Positions 35,923 to 43,613 of a stretch of DNA of 64,000 nt are shown here, one piece after another. How positions within the stretch are numbered: the stretch's first letter is position 1; each line of letters opens with the position of its first letter. The DNA comes from Tunturiibacter empetritectus (GTDB taxonomy: Bacteria; Acidobacteriota; Terriglobia; Terriglobales; Acidobacteriaceae), in contig NZ_JACHDZ010000007.1 of assembly GCF_014201375.1 (NCBI RefSeq), positions 179,373 through 243,372 on the forward strand, in the 5' to 3' direction. The notes beneath the pieces were generated by a model that did no database searches, was not told the origin of the DNA, and was given only the letters and a program-made list of their open reading frames with translations. The translations under genes and the position numbers were made by a program.

Positions 35923-38900
35923 CTAGTCGATGATGCGAACACCTCCGCGGCCCACCAGCTCCTCTACCTGATCGATGAAAAGGCGATCTGCAGCGACCAG
36001 GCAGTTGTGTGGTTCAAGCACCGCACAAAACTCCCCCGGCTCTTCAAGATCGAGCAGCAGCTTTCCCTTGCCCGGAGCTCCAACCAGGATGGCGTGCAGC
36101 TTCTCGAGCAGCGCCGCGTCAGGATTATGCAAGGGAACCTTGATTCGTAACGAATCCGGCAGCTTGATCTTCACATCCTCCAGCGCCTGAATACTGGAGA
36201 TTGCAAGCTTCGGGGCCGAATCCTCTTCCCCGCGCAGCACTCCCCGAACCACCACAGGCACATCGATCTTCAGCTTCTCCGCGAGCTTCTCGTACGACTG
36301 CGGAAACGCGATCAACTCGATCTTGCCCACCGTGTCCTCGAGCGAAGCCTGCGCGTACATCTCCCCCGAGCGCTTGGACTTCGCGACCTTCAAGCCTGTA
36401 ATCACGCCCGCGATAGAGATCTCATTCTGCGGCTCTTCGCTTCGTCCGCGTCGAAACACCTGCGGCTCAGGCTTCATCTCACAGGCGGTCACCGTGTCGA
36501 CAACCTTCATGTTCCGAAGCTTCTCGCGGTATTTATCCATCGGATGCCCAGACACAAAGAATCCCAGCACCTCTTTCTCGTTCTGCAGCCGAGTGTGTTC
36601 GTCCCACTCAGCCACACTGGGCAGAGCCTCCTCCCCATTGTTCGAAGAAGGATAATGAATATCCGCATCGAAGATCCCGAACAGCCCGTGCTGACCCGCC
36701 GCTTCATCGCGCTGCGACTTCTGCGCTCGCTCCATCGCTTTATCCAGCGCTGCGCACAACGCCGCCCGACCGCCAAACACATCCATTGCTCCAGCTTTGA
36801 TCAGCGACTCCAGCACTCGCTTATTCAGCAGTCGCAGATCGACCTTTTCGCAGAACTCCCAAAGGCTGGAAAACCCCTTCTTTCCCGCAGCCTGTAGCGC
36901 CGTTCGAGCAGCAATGATCGACTCAATCGCGTTATGCCCAACATTTTTGATCGCCGCCAACCCAAACCCAATCGCTCCGTTGATCGGTGTAAAGTTCGCA
37001 TCCGAAACCTGTACATTCGGCGGTACCACCGAGATATTCATCTCGCGGCACTCTGAGATGTACTTCACTACATTCTCCGGCTTCGACGTTTCGCTCGTCA
37101 GCAGCGCCGCCATAAACTCAACCGGATAGTGCGTCTTCAGCCACGCCGTATGATAGGCCAGCAGCGCATACGCGGCCGAGTGTGATTTATTGAAGCCATA
37201 CCCGGCAAACTGCGCCATCAAGTCGAAGATCTTCCCTGCCGTATCCTTCGGATGTTTGTTCGCCGCCGCGCCACTCATAAAGCGATCGCGCTGTTTCGCC
37301 ATCTCCGCAGGATCTTTCTTACCCATCGCTCGACGCAGCAGGTCTGAATCGCCCAGCGAGTAGCCCGCCAGCACGTTCGAGATCTGCATCACCTGCTCCT
37401 GATACACGATCACTCCCAGCGTCTCGCGCAGAATCATCTCCAGTTCAGGCAGCTCATAGCTCACCGCGCGTCGTCCCCACTTGCGCTCGATGAAGTCGTC
37501 AATCATCCCACCCTGAATCGGCCCCGGACGATAGAGCGCGTTCAACGCGGTCAGATCCTCAACAGTGTTCGGCTTATATCGTCGCAGAACATCGCGCATT
37601 CCTCCCGACTCAAACTGAAACACCCCCGAGGTCAGAGCCCGGTGATAGACCTGTTCATACGTCGTTGCGTCATCGAGCGGAATCGTCGACATATCGACAT
37701 CTGTCCCGGTCGTAGACTTGATCAGCTTCAACGCGTCATCAATCACCGTCAGCGTCGTCAGCCCAAGAAAGTCCATCTTGAGAAGCCCCATCTTCTCGAC
37801 GGCCTTCATGTCATACGCGGTAACGATATCGTCGTTCTTTGCCCGCGTCACCGGAACCAGCTCCGTCAGCGGCTTGGGAGCGATCACAACACCCGCGGCA
37901 TGCACGCCCGCACCACGAACCAGTCCCTCCAACCGCAGTGCCGCATCGATCAACTCTTTGATCTTCGGATCGCCCTCGTACGCTCCCGCCAACGGCGGCG
38001 AATCCTTCAATGCCTGATCGATCGTGATCCCAATCGTCGGAGGAATCATCTTCGCAATTCGGTCGACCTCGCCATATGGCATATCGAGGGCTCGGCCTAC
38101 ATCCTTGATCGCAGCCTTTGCCGCCATCGTATTGAACGTGATGATCTGCGCGACCTGATCCCGTCCATACTTACGATTGACGTATTCAATCACCTCGCCA
38201 CGCCGGTTCATGCAGAAGTCGATATCGATATCCGGCATCGACACGCGTTCCGGATTCAAAAAACGCTCAAACAGAAGTTCGTTCTGCAGTGGGTCTATAT
38301 CCGTGATCTGCATCACATAGGCCACCAGCGACCCCGCAGCCGATCCACGCCCTGGCCCCACCGGAATCTTCTGTTCACGCGCATACCGGATAAAGTCCCA
38401 GACAATCATGAAGTAGCCGGGAAACTTCATCTGTTTGATGATGTTCAGTTCGTGATCGAGACGCTCGTGGTACTCAGGGATCGTTTTTTTCAGCAGCCCG
38501 CGGGAACGCAGATGAGCAACAGCCGTCTCAACCCTCATCTCCAGCCCTTGGCGACACACCTGCTCGAAGTAGCTGTCAAGCGTTTCGCCTTCTGGCACGA
38601 CAAAATCCGGAAACGGATTGTCCACCTTCATCATCTTCACGTTGCAGCGCTCGATAAACTGCATCGTCCGTGTGCAGACCTCAGGATTCTGCGAGAACGT
38701 TCGCAGCATCTCCTCCGCGCTCTTGATGTAAAACTCCTGCGTGTCGAACTTGAATCGCTTCGGGTCGTTCATGCTGCCGGCCGTCTGCACGCAGAGCAGA
38801 ATCTCATGCGCACGCGAATCATCCGCAGCAACATAGTGGCTATCATTGGTCGCGATCAGAGGGATGCCAAGCTCGCGCTCCATCTTGAACAACGCATCGC

Positions 38901-39459
38901 AGACGCCCTTGTCCGGTGCCAGTCCATGGTCTTGAATCTCGAGAAAATAATTCCCCTTCCCAAAAAGATCCTGGTAGAAGCCAGCAGTACCCTTGGCCTC
39001 CTCGTACTTATCCTCCATCAGGAACTGATTCACCTCACCCGCAAGGCAGCCCGAGAACCCAATCAACCCCTCAGAGTGCTTCGCAAGAAAGTCCTTCGAC
39101 ACACGAGGCTTTCGATAGAACCCATGCAGCGCCGCCTCGCTTGTCAGCCGAACCAGATTGCGATAGCCCTCCTGATTTTCAGCCAGCACCAGCAGATGGT
39201 TATACTTATCGCCCTCCGGCGCGGCACGATGATCGTAGTTCTTGCAGATATAAAGTTCGCACCCAAGAATCGGTTTGATTCCCTTCTTCTGCATCGCGTC
39301 GAAGAAGTGCACCGCACCATAGATATTTCCATGGTCGGTCATTGCAGCCGCTGTCTGGCCGATCTTGCTCAGGTGCCCGGCAAGTTTATCTACATCGCAC
39401 GCGCCATCGAGGAGGGAGTAGTCAGTATGAAGATGAAGGTGGGTAAACTCTGCTGCCAT
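35923..39459 (-). CDS. dnaE: DNA polymerase III subunit alpha
   Basis: At 1178 aa this is the replicative polymerase of the DnaE1 type. The N-terminal PHP domain reads FTHLHLHTDYSLLDGA and MTDHGNIYG. The palm has PVGPGRGSAAGSLVAYV and PDIDIDFCMNRRGEV with the catalytic Asp residues. YRPGPIQGGMIDDFIERK, GVIVYQEQVM and the tandem HhH/OB-fold segments (ISIAGVITGLKVAKSK) follow. It ends after the OB and C-terminal domain. It lies 50 bp upstream of accA on the same strand. Confidence 0.98.
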   Translation of the reverse strand: MAAEFTHLHLHTDYSLLDGACDVDKLAGHLSKIGQTAAAMTDHGNIYGAVHFFDAMQKKGIKPILGCELYICKNYDHRAAPEGDKYNHLLVLAENQEGYRNLVRLTSEAALHGFYRKPRVSKDFLAKHSEGLIGFSGCLAGEVNQFLMEDKYEEAKGTAGFYQDLFGKGNYFLEIQDHGLAPDKGVCDALFKMERELGIPLIATNDSHYVAADDSRAHEILLCVQTAGSMNDPKRFKFDTQEFYIKSAEEMLRTFSQNPEVCTRTMQFIERCNVKMMKVDNPFPDFVVPEGETLDSYFEQVCRQGLEMRVETAVAHLRSRGLLKKTIPEYHERLDHELNIIKQMKFPGYFMIVWDFIRYAREQKIPVGPGRGSAAGSLVAYVMQITDIDPLQNELLFERFLNPERVSMPDIDIDFCMNRRGEVIEYVNRKYGRDQVAQIITFNTMAAKAAIKDVGRALDMPYGEVDRIAKMIPPTIGITIDQALKDSPPLAGAYEGDPKIKELIDAALRLEGLVRGAGVHAAGVVIAPKPLTELVPVTRAKNDDIVTAYDMKAVEKMGLLKMDFLGLTTLTVIDDALKLIKSTTGTDVDMSTIPLDDATTYEQVYHRALTSGVFQFESGGMRDVLRRYKPNTVEDLTALNALYRPGPIQGGMIDDFIERKWGRRAVSYELPELEMILRETLGVIVYQEQVMQISNVLAGYSLGDSDLLRRAMGKKDPAEMAKQRDRFMSGAAANKHPKDTAGKIFDLMAQFAGYGFNKSHSAAYALLAYHTAWLKTHYPVEFMAALLTSETSKPENVVKYISECREMNISVVPPNVQVSDANFTPINGAIGFGLAAIKNVGHNAIESIIAARTALQAAGKKGFSSLWEFCEKVDLRLLNKRVLESLIKAGAMDVFGGRAALCAALDKAMERAQKSQRDEAAGQHGLFGIFDADIHYPSSNNGEEALPSVAEWDEHTRLQNEKEVLGFFVSGHPMDKYREKLRNMKVVDTVTACEMKPEPQVFRRGRSEEPQNEISIAGVITGLKVAKSKRSGEMYAQASLEDTVGKIELIAFPQSYEKLAEKLKIDVPVVVRGVLRGEEDSAPKLAISSIQALEDVKIKLPDSLRIKVPLHNPDAALLEKLHAILVGAPGKGKLLLDLEEPGEFCAVLEPHNCLVAADRLFIDQVEELVGRGGVRIID

Positions 39460-39532
39460 CCCTCTAGTTTAGGCCCCGCCACCCCGTAGGAAAACGCGTC
39501 CCAAACTGTCGTATTAGAATCGTTACCCAAGT

Positions 39533-39907
39533 ATGGCCGGCATCTTTCTCATCGACGCAATCAGCCGCAGGCTCCGCCGCAAAAACCGCGAGAAGAAACT
39601 TCGCCTCGCCGTCCAATGGCCGCTCGCTCAGGCCGAAATCAACCACTGGCAAGTCCTCACCGCCGACGAAGACGTGGCCTCACCTGGAGTCACCTACCAG
39701 ATCGAAGCCGGGTTCCACTTCAAGATCAACGGGGATTATTATGGCGGCTATCTTCGCAGCGTACCTCTTACTCATCACGAGGCGGAGTCGAAGTCTACCG
39801 GCAGCCCCTCAGTAAACATTCGCTACAACCCTGCCAATCCAGATGAGACCGCCGTACTCGCCGAAGACAGTCAGGGGAATCTACCCTTCCGCGTCGTCTC
39901 CGGCTAA
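39533..39907 (+). CDS. DUF3592-like small protein
   Basis: This 124-aa protein starts with a short basic amphipathic region, then AEINHWQVLTADEDVA, FKINGDYYGGYLRSVP and VNIRYNPANPDETAVL. The last motif (RYNP.nP...) is the usual end of DUF3592 domains. There is no membrane helix, unlike many DUF3592 proteins. Function is unknown. It is transcribed away from dnaE. Confidence 0.7.
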   Translation: MAGIFLIDAISRRLRRKNREKKLRLAVQWPLAQAEINHWQVLTADEDVASPGVTYQIEAGFHFKINGDYYGGYLRSVPLTHHEAESKSTGSPSVNIRYNPANPDETAVLAEDSQGNLPFRVVSG

Positions 39908-39920
39908 ATCCAAGCGTGAG

Positions 39921-40538
39921 TCACGCTGGCCCTGGCAGGAATCGCGACGCAGGAAAACCGAAGACCCGAAGCTTTAAGCAGTACTCCGCCTCGACGCAGA
40001 AGTGCATCAGCTTCTCTAGCATCGTGTATCCAGTCGGCCATGGTGCCGCATGGGTTCGCCACGCGAAGGAGTAGTGAGAAAGAATCAGCCCGGTACGAGG
40101 AAGATGGCTGGGCGAACTTATGACTTCCGCGCTGGTCCAATGATGAGCCTCCATAATCTGGCGGCTGTAGAAGATATTCTGAATGGTGTTCTGCGCCTGA
40201 TCTTCCACCGTTATGTCGTTGCTGGGGACGCCGTTTGCATTTGCTAAAGACTTCATCACATCGGCCTCCACGAAGCGATTATGAGCTGCGCCACCCGTAA
40301 AGATCAGATGAGAGGCAACGCCATCCTTGTACTCTCGAACCGCCTCCAAAGTACGCTCCCGCTGCTCCGGCGAAGGCGTTCCGTCCGGCATGGCAGGATT
40401 TCCCAGAACGATGAGAGTGTCGAAGTGCCTAAGGTCGGTATTGTCGTTCGGAATGTTCCGATACACAAACGTAGCGCAGACAATGACAACAACCGCCACC
40501 GCCAGCAAGATGATCAGAATCTTTCTTAGTGAACGCAT
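39921..40538 (-). CDS. YdcF/SanA-like (DUF218) membrane-anchored protein
   Basis: This 205-aa protein has an N-terminal membrane anchor (ILIILLAVAVVVIVCATFV) and a DUF218 domain: FDTLIVLGNPA, HLIFTGGAAHNRFVEADVM, VEDQAQNTIQNI and ISSPSHLPRTGLI. The family includes SanA and ElyC, linked to envelope maintenance. GAGG precedes ATG 40538. The M20 peptidase gene ends 11 bp upstream on the same strand, so the two form a likely operon. Confidence 0.9.
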   Translation of the reverse strand: MRSLRKILIILLAVAVVVIVCATFVYRNIPNDNTDLRHFDTLIVLGNPAMPDGTPSPEQRERTLEAVREYKDGVASHLIFTGGAAHNRFVEADVMKSLANANGVPSNDITVEDQAQNTIQNIFYSRQIMEAHHWTSAEVISSPSHLPRTGLILSHYSFAWRTHAAPWPTGYTMLEKLMHFCVEAEYCLKLRVFGFPASRFLPGPA

Positions 40539-40549
40539 CTGGCCTCAAA

Positions 40550-41602
40550 CTAACCGTTTTGAACAAGACTCGTGGCAAGTTCCACATAATGATCGACCGC
40601 TTCCAGAAGCTCTCGTTTCGCAATCTTCTCTTGGGGCGTATGCGCGACGTGAATCGACCCGGGCCCCAATAGAAACGGTTCGCCCCAGGCCGTTAGCTTG
40701 GGAATATCCGTCGTAAACTTCGCAATCATCGTCGGCAGCTTTCCCACCTTCCGCATCCTGACAAAAGGCAGATCGAGGCTGAACTCAACGTCGGCCCGAT
40801 TACCGACTGCCGCAACGATCGACCTCCTCACTTCATCCGAAGGCCCCACCAAGCGAACCAGAATGTGCGCCTCTGCTTTATCCGCGATCACATTCGGAGC
40901 ACGCCCCCCATCGATCAGTCCAATGTTCAACGTCGAAGGGCCAATCTCCGGCTCAGTCGGCAACGGCATCGCCAGAACATCATGCAGCGCTTCAATCAAT
41001 TTATCGATGGCCGACTCACCCAACTCAGGATAGGCAGAGTGCGCCATGCGGCCCTTCGCTCTTAGTTCAACCCGCAACGCGCCCTTCGACGCAAGCGCCA
41101 ACCGATTATCCGTCGGCTCCCCGTTGATCAAAAATCGCGATCCCTTCGGAGACAGATTAGCCTCAGCAGCCCCCGCCGAATCCCGCTCCTCGCCCACCAC
41201 AAACAACAATCCAACCTTCACTCCGCCCTCGCGCAGCCGATTCGCTGCCGCTACCTGCGCCGCAATAATCCCCTTCGCATCACAGGTTCCCCGTCCATAT
41301 AAAAACTCGTCGTCCTCCGTGCAGCCAAAGAAAGGAGGAACAGTATCCATGTGGGTCGAAAGCACCACATCCGGTGTTACTCCAGGCATGCATGCGTACA
41401 CATTGAATCGCTCTCCGCTGCCTGCTCCCGGCGTGCTGGCGCGGTCCGGTTGCTCGACTGCTGTCCGCTCCACCTCGTAACGCTGCGCCCCGAGATAGTC
41501 ATAGAGAAAAGCACCGGCAAGACCCTCGTGATACGTAGTGGACTCAATATTTACAAGCTGTTTCGTCAGTTCGATAGGGTCAATCGCCATGCCCTCCAGC
41601 AT
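40550..41602 (-). CDS. M20-family metallopeptidase (ArgE/DapE-like)
   Basis: This cytosolic deacylase/peptidase of about 350 aa has VVLSTHMDTVPPF (His ligand and Asp), GRGTCDAKGIIAAQ (bridging Asp), VGEERDSAGA (catalytic Glu and Glu ligand) and a late His in GPGSIHVAHTPQE. The inserted lid domain spans about 170-280. ArgE-type deacetylase is possible, but the substrate is not certain. ATG 41602 is chosen because AGGGG lies 7 nt upstream; ATG 41590 is an alternative. Confidence 0.9.
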   Translation of the reverse strand: MLEGMAIDPIELTKQLVNIESTTYHEGLAGAFLYDYLGAQRYEVERTAVEQPDRASTPGAGSGERFNVYACMPGVTPDVVLSTHMDTVPPFFGCTEDDEFLYGRGTCDAKGIIAAQVAAANRLREGGVKVGLLFVVGEERDSAGAAEANLSPKGSRFLINGEPTDNRLALASKGALRVELRAKGRMAHSAYPELGESAIDKLIEALHDVLAMPLPTEPEIGPSTLNIGLIDGGRAPNVIADKAEAHILVRLVGPSDEVRRSIVAAVGNRADVEFSLDLPFVRMRKVGKLPTMIAKFTTDIPKLTAWGEPFLLGPGSIHVAHTPQEKIAKRELLEAVDHYVELATSLVQNG

Positions 41603-41655
41603 ACGGTATCCCCTGTAAAAAACGGATAACGAACACACCCGATAAACTGAAGCAG

Positions 41656-42342
41656 ATGACGCAAGCCACTACCTCCCAGATCCGTTCGATCGACGATCTT
41701 CGCGGTCCCGCCGGTCGGCTCGAAGCCCTTCTCAACACCGGCCGCGACGATGCTCCTTACGCTGCGCTCGTCTGCCATCCACACCCCTCGGGCGGCGGAA
41801 CCATGCATAACAAAGTGGTCTATCACGCCATGAAAACCCTCTCTTCCTTCGGTCTTCCCGTCCTTCGCTTCAACTTCCGCGGAGTCGGCCTCAGCGAAGG
41901 CGCTCACGATCATGGACTCGGAGAACAGGACGACGTTCTCGCAGCTCTCGACTGGTTACAACACAACTTTGACCGGCCTATCCTCTTCGCCGGCTTCTCC
42001 TTCGGCTCGAACGTCGGACTGCGTGCCTGCTGTGGAGATCCCCGCGTGAAGGGTCTCGTCGGCCTCGGCGTTCCCGTTCACGCAGAGGGTCGCGACTACA
42101 CTTACAAGTTTCTGCCTAAATGCACCCAGCCTAAGCTTTTCATTAGCGGCGACCACGACCAATACGGCCCGCGCGACATTCTGGAAGGCGTCTTTGCACG
42201 AGCGCCCGAACCAAAGCGCCTGGTCTGGATAGCAGACGCCGACCACTTTTTTCAGGGAACCACTGAGTCACCTAACTCGAAGCTCGATCAGATGCAAGCC
42301 GAGATTCGTCTCTGGCTGCAGAGCGTATTTAGCTTGAGTTAG
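41656..42342 (+). CDS. Alpha/beta hydrolase with CHPHPxGGGTM motif
   Basis: This 228-aa soluble hydrolase shows ALVCHPHPSGGGTMHNKVV at residues about 37-55, the motif of a widespread uncharacterised subgroup. The nucleophile elbow is GFSFGS, the acid lies in ISGDHDQYGP, and the His in DADHFFQG. Substrate is unknown. It is divergent from the M20 gene, with 53 bp between the starts. Confidence 0.9.
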   Translation: MTQATTSQIRSIDDLRGPAGRLEALLNTGRDDAPYAALVCHPHPSGGGTMHNKVVYHAMKTLSSFGLPVLRFNFRGVGLSEGAHDHGLGEQDDVLAALDWLQHNFDRPILFAGFSFGSNVGLRACCGDPRVKGLVGLGVPVHAEGRDYTYKFLPKCTQPKLFISGDHDQYGPRDILEGVFARAPEPKRLVWIADADHFFQGTTESPNSKLDQMQAEIRLWLQSVFSLS

Positions 42343-42346
42343 CGAG

Positions 42347-43279
42347 CTAAGCCGCGCCTCGTTTAATCGCCTGGCTGGTAAACGCGGCAGACTCCGCATG
42401 CCGGCTCACCGTCACGCGCGCTTCGGAAGGCAGCGGTTTCTGCAACCACTCTCGCATCGCTGTATTGCAGATCTCCGGCATCTCCTCGAACGCGATATGT
42501 CCCACGCCCGGAAGCACCATCAAACTCGACTGCGGAAGAATCCGCTGCAACTCTCGCGCAGAGTTCAAACCCACCGCTCTGTCGCGATCGCCCCATATCA
42601 GCAGCATTGGCTTCGTCACCAACCGCTCAAGGACAGATCGCAGCAACCCCATGTCCACGAACCAGCGCTGCACTATCTGCAGCACGTGATCCATCGTTCC
42701 TGGAATATGCAGTCCTTCGATATATCCCTCAAGCGCCCCGGCCGAAACTCGGGAGGGATCCCCATACATCCTGCTGAGCGCTGTCGCCTTTAACATCCTC
42801 GGGAAGGAAGGAATCTGCCGAGCAACCCAGATCCCGAATCTTGTCTGATAGAACCGGATCAACTGGTGTCCCAGGTCGCAGAACGGATTTGCTGGTGCGA
42901 ACAGGATGAGCCTGCGCACTCGATCCGAGTGACGCGCGGCAAACATCATGGCCACAGCCCCACCGTGCGAATGGGCTGCTATATCCGCCTCGTCCAAACC
43001 AAGCGCGTCCATATAGGCCGCTAACCGGTCCGCCGTAGCTTCAAGCCCGGCATCCAGTCCGGGAACCCGCTCTGACTCCCCCATGTTGAACAGGTCAATC
43101 GCATAGACGTCGGAGTCCTGCGCGAGAAAGCTGATGTTTCGCCGCCAGTTCTTAGCCGATCCCACCAGGCCGTGAAGCAGCAGCAGTGGCCGTCCCGAAC
43201 CCGCGCGCTGGTAGTGGACCTTCACCCCGTCCACCACAACGAATCCCTCAGTAATCTGGCTAGTATCTCTTCGTGTCAC
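42347..43279 (-). CDS. Alpha/beta hydrolase (lipase/esterase-like)
   Basis: This hydrolase of about 310 aa has LLLHGLVGSAKNW (oxyanion HG), nucleophile elbow AHSHGGAVA, acid in LIWGDRDRAVG and His in LPGVGHIAFEEMP. The cap domain carries FYQTRFGIWVARQIPSFP. It could be a haloalkane-dehalogenase-like or ester hydrolase. GTG 43279 has GAGG upstream and is my choice; an in-frame TTG at 43330 is an alternative. It converges on the other hydrolase with 4 bp between stops. Confidence 0.87.
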   Translation of the reverse strand: MTRRDTSQITEGFVVVDGVKVHYQRAGSGRPLLLLHGLVGSAKNWRRNISFLAQDSDVYAIDLFNMGESERVPGLDAGLEATADRLAAYMDALGLDEADIAAHSHGGAVAMMFAARHSDRVRRLILFAPANPFCDLGHQLIRFYQTRFGIWVARQIPSFPRMLKATALSRMYGDPSRVSAGALEGYIEGLHIPGTMDHVLQIVQRWFVDMGLLRSVLERLVTKPMLLIWGDRDRAVGLNSARELQRILPQSSLMVLPGVGHIAFEEMPEICNTAMREWLQKPLPSEARVTVSRHAESAAFTSQAIKRGAA

Positions 43280-43613
43280 AGTCCGGCAGCCTCGTTTGCT
43301 AAAGGAAGTTCGTTCCAAAGCAATCTTCAAATATTACAGGAGTATTAATTCTTCCCGTGTTTATTTTAGCTAAATTCCATCTCTCCTCCAGAAATGTTCA
43401 AATCCGGGATTTTGGGCCCAGTCAGACTATATGGATGCACAGATGTAAACAATTCCTTCATCGGGAGCGTAAGCTTGAATAACTTCGACTATTACGGAAT
43501 AGGTTATGATTTTTTGTAGACTCTAGGACGGCAAATGACTTGCCAATGGTGCATAGAGGGCTAAATCGTTTGGTCCTTGATGTGCTGATGTTGTTCCAGG
43601 TTGTCGGATTTTC
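43280..43613. other. 334-bp intergenic region before the histidine kinase
   Basis: It is AT-richer than its flanks and must hold divergent promoters. I looked for a sigma54 (TGGC-N8-TTGC) element before the kinase gene and saw none that is convincing. Confidence 0.4.

Noticed and set aside
37642-39489. 615-codon open frame on the plus strand opposite dnaE
   Set aside because: It is exactly antisense to a full-length dnaE with all motifs, has an Arg/His/Leu-rich composition from GC bias, and no ribosome site.
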